From assembly GCA_950022295.1 (NCBI GenBank), contig OX465597.1, positions 184,759,016 to 184,823,015 of the forward strand: a DNA stretch of 64,000 bases, read 5' to 3'. The notes beneath the pieces were generated by a model. The model was not told the DNA's origin. It saw only the letters and a program-made list of their open reading frames with translations, and searched no databases. The stretch is from Bromus sterilis (taxonomy: Eukaryota > Streptophyta > Magnoliopsida > Poales > Poaceae). The translations under genes were made by a program, and so were the position numbers. Positions within the stretch are counted from its first letter, which is position 1; each line of letters opens with the position of its first letter. Positions 1 to 11,190 of the stretch are shown in pieces.

Positions 1-430
1 AAAAATTTCGTGTCCATACCTTCCTTAGGTCCAGAAACTCATTTTGAGACGTTCTCTACCATAGTGATTTTTTCACACTTTTTCAGCCACCGCAGTCCCG
101 CATCGCAAAAAAAAAGGGAGAAAAAAAAATTCAGAGTGTGCTTCTCAGTTGTTTACGTGCCGCGCCGTGCTTTCGTTGGTGTTTTAGGCTCGCGTCTCTA
201 GTACGGTCTAGCCTAGGATCAGCACAGTACCGGCGTTGAGTGTTTTTTCAGCTTTGCATCTCTGTTTTGATTACTGTTGAGCTTTTGCTACCATACTTGT
301 CAGCCTTCCTACAGCTCCACATATATTCTACATCGTGCGTTTTGACACCTCCTGGACATCACTCTACCATATCTCTGAGAGTTTTGACCCGTTGGTTGTA
401 CATCACCACCTGCTGCTAGGTAAGAATCGG
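1..430 (+). mobile_element. Leader (5' untranslated interior) of Gypsy-like element H
   Basis: Non-coding leader of an LTR retrotransposon whose 5' LTR lies left of the window. Bases about 172-285 clearly match the leader of the E-family element at 63907-64000; both carry GGCTCGCGTCTCTAGT followed by GTCTAG and a CAGCACAGTA block. This shows that H and E are related families. There is an A-rich tract near 105-130. No ORF here looks real. The right edge is approximate because the Copia fragment that follows has no visible left boundary. Confidence 0.7.
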
Positions 431-449
431 TAAGAACGAAAGAAAAGCT

Positions 450-1161
450 TGACGGATTTGTGCTTTCCACCACCCCACATCCCATTCGATCTGCTGCACA
501 TCAAGAATTTCCACAACGTACGCCTGATGCTTCTGTTTGAACCAATCTTTTGCTGCACCGCTCGTCTAGCCGAGATTGCTTCACTAGAGCTGGATGTATC
601 CCGATCGGTTTCCTTGTTTGCATACGCCGCCTCGGCGATTTCTCACACAAACACCAACGATCACCACATCAATCCTCTTTCCTCTAAATATTCCTACAAC
701 CTCATTGAACCTTGCTCATGATACCAATTGTTAGAATAATCCGAGTTGCATATCGATCTACCGAGGATCAAGAAATCACCACAAGCACAAGCACGACACC
801 GAGATTTGATAATGAGGTTCACCAACATGGCTAATCCCCGGTTCATGACTACGAGCGCTCCTCCCCATGTACCAAATCCACATGATACAATCGACGACAA
901 GTCCTCCACAGCCATCCGACAGCGCTCCGACCACCTCGCCACGGCCGGTCCGGCCGCCCCTGCTACGGGCGCCGGACCGCCCCTCTCGTGATCTCTGTCT
1001 AGCCTATCAACTTGTGTCTAGTCTATTTTGCTATCCCGCGGTGCCTTTATATAATAGACCCGGGTTACACGTGTCTGACTCAAACACCTAACCCACCGCT
1101 AATTACAAGTCCAACTGTAGCACAACTCGTACACATAATATTCGGCACAGATATTTTAACA
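450..1161 (-). mobile_element. Copia-type 5' LTR (729-1161) with PBS and start of interior
   Basis: On the minus strand an LTR of 433 bp runs from TGTTAAAATATC (at 1161) to ATTCTAACA (at 729), so it has TG...CA ends. It is followed directly by TTGGTATCATGAGC (about 728-715), which matches a primer-binding site for initiator Met-tRNA. A TATA-like TATTATATAAAGG lies in the LTR near 1048-1060. The interior continues leftward to about 450 without recognisable coding sequence and is then lost, so this is a 5'-end fragment and not a solo LTR. The LTR+PBS arrangement is typical of Ty1/Copia elements, but no pol is present to confirm the superfamily. Confidence 0.65.
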
Positions 1162-1517
1162 AACATGTTGGTCACATGTGTGGATGCATGCATGCACGGT
1201 ATCCTCATCGTGGCATGTGCGTAAGCCGTGTTCATGCATAGCTCTTGGCATGCTCACATACATTAAATTGCTAATTGATTGATGCTCATTAAATCGCATA
1301 CGTGTAGGCACAATTAAATGAGGCTCCCCATCCTGGATGACCCCTTTTTGGGAGAAAACCAATATCTTGATCTTTGTAATCGACCATCATAAAATTGCGA
1401 CAAAATCCCGTCGAACATGGAGTTGAGTATGGAGATGAGTAGACCTATGTTCCTCCTACACCCATATATGAGGAGATACACCACATCCCATGTGAGAGTG
1501 AGACACACCCACCCCAC
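1162..1517. other. Interior of element H, no gene seen
   Basis: AT/TG-rich sequence between the Copia LTR and the first H ORF. It contains alternating TGCATGCATGCA-like tracts near 1188-1197. I see no coding sequence, promoter or RNA gene. Confidence 0.4.
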
Positions 1518-1940
1518 TTGAGTGAGAGTGACAAAATGAGTGAGTTGTGTGCCACCACCACAAATGAGAGTGAGTGCATTTCCTTTGAAAGGATGAGTGT
1601 GACCACCACTAGCCCCATATATGATGAGATGCCTCAATCACCATGTGAGGAGAGCCACCACCACCACTTGAGTGACTCCACCATATGTGAGTTTGAGTTC
1701 ACCCACCTAAAGGGAGTGAGTGAGCCACCACAAATGAGGAGTAAGGAAGTTGATACGTCTTGTGAGGCCAATTTATTTTCTAACAACTTAACCTTTACTT
1801 CTATTGTGTCTTCTTATTTTGTGTTAGCTCTCCTATATGATGACGCTCCTATCTTGCCATCATCTCCTCCATTTGAGGGGGTTACCTATCTTCGACAAGT
1901 AACCCCCTCAAATGGAGGAGACGATGGCCATGGAGGATAA
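1518..1940 (+). CDS. Element H ORF1, unknown retrotransposon protein (140 aa)
   Basis: A 140-residue ORF rich in Ser, Glu, Thr and His, with repeated S-E-S-D/E motifs and a short His run (HHHH) near residues 47-50. I do not recognise a gag, protease or polymerase domain. The in-frame sequence may extend upstream in similar acidic, low-complexity style, so the chosen ATG is uncertain. It ends just past a strong 30-bp inverted repeat (1856-1928) and overlaps the next ORF in another frame by 29 bp. This suggests one longer ORF split by the inverted duplication, or two overlapping ORFs. Similar acidic/His-rich ORFs of unknown function occur in pol-less grass LTR elements (recalled knowledge, not checked). 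Probably not functional in the host. Confidence 0.45.
   Translation: MSESDKMSELCATTTNESECISFERMSVTTTSPIYDEMPQSPCEESHHHHLSDSTICEFEFTHLKGVSEPPQMRSKEVDTSCEANLFSNNLTFTSIVSSYFVLALLYDDAPILPSSPPFEGVTYLRQVTPSNGGDDGHGG
1856..1928. repeat. 30-bp near-perfect inverted repeat (hairpin)
   Basis: Arms 1856-1885 and 1899-1928 are reverse complements over 30 bp with one mismatch (T/C), separated by a 13-base loop (1886-1898). The inner arm ends read GGGGGTTAC and GTAACCCCC. It spans the junction of H ORF1 and ORF2. Confidence 0.9.
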
Positions 1941-2661
1941 TGATGCTTCCCCCACATGGTTCCATCAAGATGATGATGTTGACCACAAGTTTGTCTTTTC
2001 TACCTCACCTACACCACATGAGCGGCATGACCACGATAACATAGGTGATGGTACTACTCTAGTCCTACTAGTGGAATTTGATTTCTTGCATGATGATGAT
2101 CTCCCTATTGCCATGCGTCATGCTTGTGTGCCCACTACATGCTTTGATGGGCCACATATCTATGAAAAATATGATGATGAGCATGTAGACCACATTAGTT
2201 GTGATGACTTCTTGCATAGGATATCTTGTGATAGTTACTTAGGTCACATCATGCTTGACACTCCGCTTGATTTTTCATATGTTATGCATGAGATCTCCAC
2301 TATTGGATCTTCGCAATCTCATCATAATAACTATGTCATGCCCATTAAAATGAACCCCATTTGTGATTATGGCATAGATGTCAAATCCATGGTTATTGGA
2401 ATTTTCTTTTCTAGTGATGATATTGATATGCTCCCTTTGCAAACTTTACGCAATTCATCCCATATATTATGCCATGAACCTTCTCTTGTGCCACATGATT
2501 CCATCTCATGTGTGCACATTATGCATCCCATGAATACAGATGTTTCAATTGTTTTGGGTGCACATACTTGCTTGCGTCTCCATTATGCAATTAATAGACA
2601 TAACCCACTCATGATGGATGACATGTTCCTATATCGTGCATCTCATTTGTTTGATCATTGA
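1912..2661 (+). CDS. Element H ORF2, unknown Asp/His-rich protein (249 aa)
   Basis: An open frame of 249 residues without a stop, the longest in element H. The N-terminal third is very acidic, with DDDVDH and HDDD patches. The rest is rich in His, Met, Cys and Ser, with many short repeated styles such as HISCD and MHPMN. No gag core, zinc knuckle, protease or RT motif is visible. Related reading continues in short frames at 2689-2898 and 2990-3172, so the original product was probably longer and is now broken. Codon style and position (after the leader, before the PPT) suggest an H-specific internal ORF of a non-autonomous Gypsy-like element. Function unknown. Confidence 0.5.
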   Translation: MEETMAMEDNDASPTWFHQDDDVDHKFVFSTSPTPHERHDHDNIGDGTTLVLLVEFDFLHDDDLPIAMRHACVPTTCFDGPHIYEKYDDEHVDHISCDDFLHRISCDSYLGHIMLDTPLDFSYVMHEISTIGSSQSHHNNYVMPIKMNPICDYGIDVKSMVIGIFFSSDDIDMLPLQTLRNSSHILCHEPSLVPHDSISCVHIMHPMNTDVSIVLGAHTCLRLHYAINRHNPLMMDDMFLYRASHLFDH

Positions 2662-3172
2662 ATTTCATGTGCTAACCTTTACACACACATGCACATCATG
2701 ATGGATGATGTGTATGTCTACCACGTACACAACTTGTTTCTATCATCATGTTGCGTAGGTACACGCCCCGTTTCGGTTTGCCCTATAAACTACCATCCCA
2801 TTACTATGGGCTATGCTTTATATCATATCTTGTGTGTCCCTTTTCATGTTCAGTTCGCATGCTCGACTTCCCTTTATTCATGTACCATGCGTTCGTGACA
2901 TGTTCTTAAACTTGAAAAGGCCATATGCTCTTTATCATCGCAATACATTCCTTATAAATGAGCATAGGCATTTTAGTTGAAAATTTGTTGTGGTCTACCT
3001 AGATGGCATGTTTATACCACATCAACTCATCCCTTGTCATTCCAAGCATGTCCCATACATCCTAGACATGTTCAATAGTGGACCATGCTTTCATCATCTT
3101 GGAACATCTCCATATGGCATATGCATTCTCACCATTGTCATACCTACTTGCTATGCTCATGACATTGGAAGG
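2662..3172 (+). pseudogene. Decayed continuation of element H coding region
   Basis: Short frames at 2689-2898 and 2990-3172 carry the same Met/His/Cys-rich style as ORF2 and lie between it and the solo LTR at 3173. The last frame is cut by that insertion and resumes after 4090. No domain is recognisable. Confidence 0.4.
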
Positions 3173-4089
3173 TGATAGAGGCGAAGGTGTCCCGATGTTT
3201 CGATGAGATGGTGGAGATCGATTATGGTGAAGGCGACTTTCACGATCCGACTACGAACGTGCGAAGACGTTGCGCCTTAGCGATCGCTAAACCAACTCCG
3301 AGAGGTTATTGATCCCGCGGATGCACGACCAACCTGACCACGAAGGTCTAATTCCTGCAAGCAATCGAAGAACAAGCAAGAACTAAGAATTGCAATCTGG
3401 ATATTGCGAATATAAGATGAATGATTACGAAAGTTGGGGTTCCAATGAGGTCTTGGCCTGGTCGGATGACACAAACGAAGAGCTCGAAGTTGCGGCTATG
3501 GCTAACTTATATCTAATTAAAACCCAAGTCTAAACGACGCCCTAAGGGCTGTATATATGGGGGAACAGAGGGGATTTTCGTGACCCCTTGGAGGTGGGGT
3601 CCGAAAACAACCCTAACTCGGTTTCCCCACACATACGGACTCTAAAAACAGCCTACAATGTGGTATTTCGAAATTACATGGGCCTAGCCCAATATTAAGG
3701 TGACGCAGCACCTATAATTGCTCTTGGACGGAAATAATGAAGTGGCATCTCGTGTATTCCGTCCAAGCCTTCATGCATGCCTTATGGTGGCTTCAACGTG
3801 CGAAAATCCCCACTGGAAGCTCCACTGTACTTTCCCCCGCGCGCACCTTCTTCACCATTCTTGATCCCGCTCCAATGACCATCCTTCTTGTCCATGCTAG
3901 GTCCTTCATTCATAAGCAAAACAAAAGTATCTAATTTAGGCAGCATCATATGTTCATGAACAATAGAAGGATTCGCAAGAAACGAAAGTACCTGATAATT
4001 TAGTTGACGTGCACGTGCTCTAGTAACTGGTCCAGTATGTGTAGTTGGTGAGGGTATGGGTGTAACATTAGTAGGGATGTCCTCATCAG
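3173..4089 (-). mobile_element. Solo LTR of family E (917 bp) with target duplication GAAGG
   Basis: On the minus strand it begins TGATGAGGACATCC (at 4089) and ends CGCCTCTATCA (at 3173). The flanks 3168-3172 and 4090-4094 are both GAAGG, a 5-bp target site duplication, so this is a complete solo LTR left by LTR-LTR recombination. It is nearly identical to the copy at 38595-39510 in the opposite orientation. The first roughly 300 bases of the LTR (on -) hold an open frame with the motif TGPVTRARARQLNYQ, the C-terminal tail of a Gypsy polyprotein. Removing it rejoins element H sequence. Confidence 0.93.
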
Positions 4090-4418
4090 AAGGACAAAAC
4101 CATCCAACTATGACTTGATGTTACACAATAGTCGCACTCATAGTATTCTATGCATGAGCACATTGCATATTTTTTCACCATATGCTCTTCACGCTACCTT
4201 ATTGTGTGCCTTATATGACATCGCTAACACTCATGCTATGCCCAAGTATTTGTTTCCTTTGCACCTTTTTCATGAATATCTAGGAGACAACTACTTGCGA
4301 AAACATGTGGTGGACAAGAATGCCACGACTCCTTCCGCTATACCCCCCGTGATTTATCACTTTCATGGTGATGTGGTTTTGGATCTGTGGAAGGATCTTC
4401 CCCAAGGGTGGGGGGAGA
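4090..4418 (+). pseudogene. Element H 3' interior with coding remnant and PPT
   Basis: Continues the H coding style after the solo LTR (frame 4115-4498; residues include LYDIANTHAMPKYLFPLHLF). The frame runs into the 3' LTR. A purine-rich tract, AAGGGTGGGGGGAGA (4404-4418), abuts the LTR start and is the polypurine tract that primes plus-strand DNA synthesis. No enzymatic domain is seen. Confidence 0.55.
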
Positions 4419-5291
4419 TGATGAGGAGCATCCAACAGACATCACCATGGATATGGACCTCCCTCCAAAGGACACACGGATCGAGCATTCAAAGGTGAAC
4501 TCTATCCTTTACGCGTGTCCTTTCAGTCCACTCACGGATGGCATACTACTTGACCCTCCACTCCCGTGCATACTTACATGAAGAACTACACGTGCGTCAA
4601 GGAGGAGGGGAAGCACAAGGGAATGACTACATCATCCGCGAGGGAAGGTTGGAAGAGAAGACGGAAGAGAGGAGAATAATCCTTGGTACAAGGGCAAGCC
4701 GATCTGGGAGAGACGCCACGAGAAGACGGAGTCAAGATGCAAGTGTCTCTGACCACCCCGGGTGCGTCCCGGACCCCCGGGTTCCCGGTCCCTCCTCGGC
4801 CGAAGCCCGAGACCTACTGACCACCCCGGGTGCCCGGTCCCCTGTACCCCCGGGTGCCCGGTCTAAAGACCCTGGGTGCCCGTTCCCTAGCGGCATGATC
4901 TGGGAAATGACTCATGTACACCTCTCTCCCCACTTAGGCTATATATACTCCACCCTCACCTCCATTCTAGGATTAGCTAAGAATATATCCAGATTTGAGA
5001 GAGCTTAGCTCCTATTACCCCATGGGGATTTGATATCCTTGAGATCCTCCCTCAATCCTACCTCCCTCTCCCTGGTTATAGAAGGAGAGGCCCCAATCCT
5101 AGTAGTAGAAGGAGAGGGATCAATCTAGATACCACTTGTGTGGATGTATGGATCTTGTTATGTGTGGACTTGAGTTCCCTTTTTTGGATCTTGTTACCCG
5201 TCCTCTCTTTTGTGTTCTTCTTAAGTTGCATCTCTTTCCCCCCTCCAAGTTGTGCAAATTTTGGACCAATCCATAGGCTTTCCCTATATCA
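4419..5291 (+). mobile_element. 3' LTR of element H (873 bp)
   Basis: Starts TGATGAGGAGCATCC directly after the PPT and ends CCCTATATCA. Both ends resemble the E-family LTR, so H and E are related. U3 contains GC-rich direct repeats of the type CCCCGGGTGCCCGGTC (about 4755-4865) and a TATA box, CTATATATA (4939-4947). As in the E LTRs, the H frame enters the LTR (residues GGDDEEHPTD), so the tail of the polyprotein would be encoded in U3. The expected 5-bp duplication would be AGTTG (5292-5296); its partner is left of the window. Confidence 0.75.
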
Positions 5292-5411
5292 AGTTGGCCG
5301 GGATATGCATAATCCACCGGCGAACATTGTCCTTGAGCTTCATGGGGAAGTAGTTGGCCTTCGCTTTATCATCCCCCCCCCCCGCGATCTCCACAGGACA
5401 TACGGATGAAC
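5292..5411 (-). pseudogene. gag: Fragment of a second Gypsy gag
   Basis: Minus-strand translation gives a stretch containing ANYFPMKLKDNVRRWIMHIP, which matches the conserved core of Retrotrans_gag proteins of non-chromovirus grass Gypsy elements (aromatic-P-x-L ... RRWxM). It differs from the gag of family A. It is joined at about 5411/5412 to family A gag at the homologous region of the protein. A C11 tract (about 5372-5382) lies in it. It is too short to assign a family. Confidence 0.6.
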
Positions 5412-5723
5412 TCACCATCTGCAACATGGCCTGCCTGGAGCTTCCTCTCGATGCTGCGAAGCCAGTCATCGGCGTCAAGGGGCTCGGTGGAGTAGCTGAA
5501 AACCGAGGGATGAAGCCGGATGAAGTCATTCAAAGACACCAACTCGTCGCTGCGGAGTGGTGTTGCGGGCAATGACCTCCAGCAACTGGTGAGAGTCTCG
5601 GCGGTTCCTCTCAACCTCCATCAGAACCTGAGCCATCCTGGGTGGGAGCGGAAGATTGCCTTCCTCCGGATCATTCCCACGACCATGGGCACGACCAAGC
5701 TGGCCACGGGTTCCTTGAGACAT
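5412..5723 (-). pseudogene. gag: Family A gag N-terminus, second (truncated) copy
   Basis: Starts at the ATG at 5723 (MSQGTRGQLGRAHGRG...) and matches the first roughly 100 codons of the gag at 15638 downward. Here the early codon that is TGA in the upstream copy is still CGA (Arg). The frame breaks near 5526-5575, where the aligned copy has extra codons, and the gene stops being family A at 5412, where a different gag sequence begins. It lies downstream (on -) of the LTR at 7257-11190 and belongs to a second, mostly lost, interior of the same family. Confidence 0.75.
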
Positions 5724-6058
5724 CCTGAAGGTGAAAACCAAAGTAAAAAAGAGTTGATTGGAAGAGTCTAAACAAGGTATTGAAGGTACTGGAAGAATCA
5801 CAGAGCAAAGGAAGTAATCATCTTGACAACATGGTGATAAAAGCATACAAGCCATATATTCACAAGCTGTCATACAAACCATACATCGTTTTAGTACAAG
5901 CGCCAAGCTAATACAAACGTGATGAAGATGATACATCCTTCAGAGGCACTCTGACTTCCTATACATTATTTATCTAAGCCTCTAGAACTTATAACACCTT
6001 GCGTACAATATACTAAATACACTACTACATTCTCACTAAAGTAAGACCACAGGCGGTG

Positions 6059-6837
6059 TCACTCATCTCCATCTCCATAGTAATCCTCGTAAAAGTTACC
6101 CGCGTAACCCGGTAGCTGAAGGTGACCATCGGAAAACACGGAGGCCTGTGGACCCTGATATCGATTTGGGCAAGGATGGGGCCTAGGTCCAACGTAGGGT
6201 GGAAGAAGAGGACCACGGGGAGGAAAATGCCTCCAATCTCGGGCCAAGCAACTCAAGAAGGCATCTGTGTCCTGACTGGGTAGATAGCATCATACTCCAC
6301 TGATCCAACACTCACAAATGGAGCCAGAAGTGTAAGTGCTCGATACAGACGGACACGGGTGGCGTGAAGCTCAAAACGAAGGGCATGTGCATCATGATCT
6401 CTATCACAAGCGTGACGAGCAGTGATCTGAAGCAAAGTATCCTCCAAAGAGTGATATGTGTACAATCCGGTGTAATACCCCTCTTCTCCTGGAAGTGCAG
6501 CAGGGATATAGGGGAAATATGTGCCTCCAAGCATAGCGTGCTCCTCTCTCAGCAGGGTAATACATGAGTATGCAGCATCCTGGACAGCCATGTTCTCAGT
6601 CATGCCAATGCCATGTCCAAAGTGGATAGGCTGAGTGACTCCAGTGTGATGCGGGTAGATCCTGACAATGCAGTGGAACTGGGTCTGGTTGAAGTCAAGG
6701 AACTTCTCCTCAACTGTTTACTCAGGGTACCATCGGTATCCAATGAAGGACATCATCTCGATCAGCATGGCGGGATGCCCACGCACACCGAGGCACCTAG
6801 TCAGATGAACAATCTGCCGAGGGGGAAGATCCGCCAT
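6059..6837 (-). pseudogene. Family A ORF0, second copy (broken)
   Basis: Counterpart of the ORF at 15974-16753, lying between the PBS and gag. It starts at the ATG at 6837 (MADLPPRQIVHLTRCLGVRG). It is broken by TAA at codon 40, where the other copy has TAC, and by TGA near 6253, where the other copy has CGA. It also needs one frame change before the C-terminal end ...NFYEDYYGDGDE and the stop at 6059. The other copy has a stop before that C-terminal tail, so the ancestral end is visible only here. The product is unknown; see the other copy for the possible dsRNA-binding-like pattern. Confidence 0.6.
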
Positions 6838-7240
6838 CTGAAACAGAAAGAAGGAGTTTGCAAATGCATAAGATTATGAAGAAACTTGGAATGACTCGGG
6901 CAGCATAACGGTTGTAATTGCAAGAAAATACAATTTCTTACAACATGAAAACAACACTTACATACGATGTAAGAAATCAGGAAGCACAACATCGCTAGTA
7001 AACCGAACACAACTTTCCTACGGCTACAAGGAAGCAAACAACGAGATGTTTTGGTAATACATAGGTGAGCCTAGTCCTATCTTCCCGTAGAATAAGATGA
7101 GGGTGACTCAGAACTCAGAACGATGAAGGTAAGGAGAAAAAGAAGCCTTACGTTGTTCCCTTATATACCTAGAGTAACAATATAACTATAGCAAGCTAGA
7201 CTCGACTTCGGCCAAGGCTGATAATCCTACAGTCAGTCCT

Positions 7241-7256
7241 GCTCTGATTCCAAGTC
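7241..7256 (-). other. Primer-binding site of family A (copy 2)
   Basis: The minus strand reads TTGGAATCAGAGCAGG directly after the LTR end, a one-base variant of TTGGTATCAGAGC, complementary to initiator Met-tRNA. It marks the start of a second interior after the LTR 7257-11190. Confidence 0.7.
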
Positions 7257-10200
7257 TGTTGGGACCCGGGGTTAGCGTATGCAAGTCCCGCTACGACATA
7301 GTCATATGGAGAGCCGTGAACCGTACCCACTTGTCTAAGCAGACAAGGCCAAGCACAGAACATTCTCATAAAGCATCGTACGTGAGGGGCATCCCATCCA
7401 GGCCGGATGATCAACTGAGATGGGTCCTCATCGTCCGCACACAAGTCTAAATGATATGGGTGATGAGCTCCCATATTCACAGACAAGTCGCCTCAACCAT
7501 ACTGTCAACTATCTATAAGCTCTTACATAGATTTACTCCTGCCCGATCACTTAGTCGGGGTCTAGGTCGGGCTCGATCATACAACCAAGTGTGCACGAGA
7601 AAAAGTCTCGAACAATCGCATCGCGATGTCCCAAGCTGCGCACATCTAAGGGCCACTTGGTGTATAAAAGACCGCCAGCCAGATCACAACTAAGGTCTCG
7701 AAAACCCATACAAAGACATGCATGTTATAAACATACACGTAGCACAGATGCCTTGTATGAACAGCAGGTATCATTGCAATTCTCTACAAAGTATACATTT
7801 TATTGATAACTCTCACAGAGTGCACACAGAGATCACAAGCATGTGATCCAACATTACAACATTCAACGGAAGCAAAGTAGGTCTGAGTACAGACAAACTT
7901 AACAAATGGCTTAAGAAGCCTTATTTAAACACAAAGCCCTCCACGAGGGAACCAGTCTGCTGACTGGGACTACACTAGCTTGGTCTTCAGTCGTCGAGCT
8001 CGAGGAAGAATCCACCTTCGGGGTCAGTGGGTTCATCTAAAACATAGAATAAGCAAACTTGAGTACAAAGTCGTACTCAGCAAGACTTACGTAGGAACTA
8101 TACTACTCATGCACATGTATCAAGGTAAAGTGAGGTGGGGTTCAATTGCAGAAGTGCCAGCTTTGACTTGGCTAGACCTGAACTACGAGTACCAGACTTT
8201 GAGGTAAGAAGCGTACACGAGTCCACTACATCTCCAATCAATTACACCACTATGGTTCCTTCCTCTTCTTCCCCACGAGAAAGCACGGCATAGCACTCAC
8301 GCTTATCTTGGTAATTTTTATAAGTATCCAGTTCAAGTTGGATAATAATCAAGCTAAGCTTTCCAAGCAGTACTTAACCGCGGACGAGGGTATTCGAATA
8401 GTTTTGTTAACCCTGCAGGTGTGTACCTCTACACACACATGATCATCAGTTACCGCCTTTGTACTTGACACCGTTCAAGAAGTGTCGGCAAGGATGCTCA
8501 CCACAACTGTTACCTCATAGCCGATCTAGTCCAAGAAAGCCGCCTACTTGGGTTGGCTACCACTATCGTGAACCCGGCCGATTTACCGAAGTGGACCCAG
8601 ATGATGTGTGCCTGGTGCATAAGCCGGTCTCGGTAGATCCGTTCTCTCACTTAGCAGCCAGGCCACAAACCTACCAGAACTCTGAACTACTGCGACATCT
8701 GGACATCGAAAGGGATGAGTTAATAGGTTGAGAGGGGTCAGTGAGCCCAATGTGTGGTTGTACTCTTCATCTTGGATCACCACACAAGAAATCGGAATTA
8801 GGGCGGTGTTCAACGAGACAACCCACTGTGTACTCCTACACAGCCTCTCATCGTTCACCTTGTATTAGGGTAGATTCACCAACACATTTCCACCATCATC
8901 AACATGATCACTACCATCCCGATTCACATAACAGTAACAACATTGTATCACTCTAAGCATGCAATAAGCAGTAACAATTGTAGGGTCCTCATGATATCAA
9001 CCAACTCCTACATTTGCTAGGATTGTGGTTTGCTTACTACTGTGACAAATGATAGGTCATGCAAAGTAATGGGTTTATCTATGCGGTAGAAACGTAGCAT
9101 GGTAATCATCCTATACAATGCATAAGCGAGACATGAGAGGTAAGTGGGATTTTATCGACATGATCAATGGGGGTTTGCTTGCCTTGCTGACGAGGTTCGG
9201 TATCGGGGTCTTCAACGAAGGGGGCAGCCTCCTGTTCCGGTTCCACTTCTATCGACAAACAACAATCAAGGGGGGCAACATAAGTACAATGCACAAACAC
9301 ATGGTTGAAAGTTAAAACTTGATGTACATGCTTCTGATGTGTGAGGCAATTCCATTTAAATGGAGTGTATTGCAAAATAATTGCAAATTCAAACTCCAAT
9401 TTGAATTAAAATGAATTCCATATGCATGTTTTCTTCTGTTCCCCCATTTTAAAATGGTCAAACATGAAAAAAGGTGCATATTCAGAATCCTTGAATTTTT
9501 CTAATAATTTTAGACATATTATTTGTTATATTTGGAGTTACGATGAATTTTCTATGAATTTCCAAAGTTTAGCATATTTTCTGCCATTTTCTGAATTTGT
9601 TTTAATTAAAATTCTAATTAATGTGTCATGCTTGTGCAAGGATGACGTCGGGGGGGGGGGTGATCTGTGGGTCCACCAAGTCAGTGGGGGGGGGGGTAAT
9701 TAAACCATTCTGTTAAACCAACTGGGGTTAGTTAGTGGCCAGGGGGCCACTGTCATAGGCTAGGGGGGGTCATTAGGGGGGTGGTTAATGTCTAATGACC
9801 GTGGCCACGTCACCTCGCCGGCAACGAGTCGGCAGCGACTCGCAGACACGGCGGCGTCCACGGAATCAGTGCTCCCAGCCACCATTTCGCACGCCGAGAC
9901 CACCAGGAGGTAGCATTCGATCGAGCGCTTCACCTAGACGAGTCGCGCGACCACGGGGAGGCCCGATGTGACGGCGGCGACCTGAACGGCGGCGGCAGAG
10001 GCTCGGTTGAGAACGGGATCAAGCTAGGGGGCTCTTCATGGAGCGGGGCTAGTCGGGTTCGAACCAGAAGAGCTCGGCGAAGACGGTGGACATGGCCGCG
10101 TGGAGGTTCGCTTAGAAAAGGCCCGCTAACGACGAGCACGGCGGTGTTGCTCTTCTGCGCTCATGGTGAAACGAGCTAGAGGAAGAAAGGGTGGTCGTGG

Positions 10201-11190
10201 CTTGAGGGGAAAGATGCAGGGGCTCACCACAGATGCGACGAGGTGGCTAGCGGGCTCGGAGAAGCTTCGGTGGCGGCGAATCGAAGAGCTCGAGCTCTGA
10301 CGTCCGGCGGTGATCTGATGAACCTGGCGTCGCTTCTAGTCCAAATTGGAGCTCCTGCTTCTGCTAGTCGATGAAGAAGAGGACGGGGATCTCGATAGAC
10401 AAGCTGGTTGGAGCTCTAGCCCGGGGTGGCCATGGTTTCTGGCAACGATGAACTGCGGTGGCGCTCGGTGTCGGTGGGGAAGGAAGCACAGAGAGCTCGA
10501 GAGCGAGGGGGAAGTAGGGGAAAGTGAGCGGGAGGCTCTCGCGCGTCTCCGTGGCAAGCTTAGAAGGCTGGAGAGACCGCCAGGTAGGCTAGCAGCTGCT
10601 CGCCGACGTCGGCATGCTCTCCAGCGAGCAGCTTGACGCGCTGGGGGAAGAGACAAAACGGGGGCTGGGATGGGCTGGCTTGCTAGGCCGCGGCGCGATG
10701 AGTTGGGCCACTTCACAGGTAGGCCTTTTTCCTTTTTCCTTTATGTTTTCTTTTCTGCCTTTTTGTTTTGCTGTGCTAAATAAATAGCTAGGAATTTTAT
10801 TAAATGCTGAAACTTTTTATATGGCTTCACAACATAATAGGCTAGCCACTTGTAAAGTTTGAACATTTTTAAAATTCAAATTATTTGAACTTTAAATCAA
10901 ATAGGGGTTTTTGATTAATTCCAAGGTCCTATTTGAATATTTGAAAAATCCATGAGCATGGGGTTGGTCCCACATTACTTGATATGTGATCACACTCATT
11001 TATGGGTGTTTTCAAAAATACAAAAGGAATTTTTGGAGCAACTTTATTTCTGGCCATTTGAATTAATTCATCTCGGGGGGGGGGGGGTTCCTTCTCCCAT
11101 TTGAGTTCGAAATTGAATTCCATTTGATTTTCTTTGATGAATGCAAGGTGACTTTGATCCTAGCACATTACCTAACAGAGGGTTCTGACA
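7257..11190 (-). mobile_element. Family A LTR, 3934 bp (3' LTR of the pol-containing unit)
   Basis: On the minus strand it runs from TGTCAGAACCC (at 11190) to GGGTCCCAACA (at 7257). It is colinear with 17173-20811 but about 295 bp longer, because that copy lost the segment matching about 8338-8636. Scattered substitutions of a few percent separate the two (estimated by eye). It contains long G runs (near 9651-9662, 9686-9696 and 11077-11087) and a GC-rich part at 9800-10720 where open frames appear on both strands; these are not genes. It serves as 3' LTR for the interior at 11191-17172 and also precedes a second PBS and leader at 7256 downward. Confidence 0.88.

Noticed and set aside
9651..9700. 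Runs of 10-11 G (also 11077-11087, and C11 near 5372) as possible G-quadruplex signals
   Set aside because: Homopolymer runs in old LTR or gag sequence; they may include sequencing or assembly slippage. No functional context.
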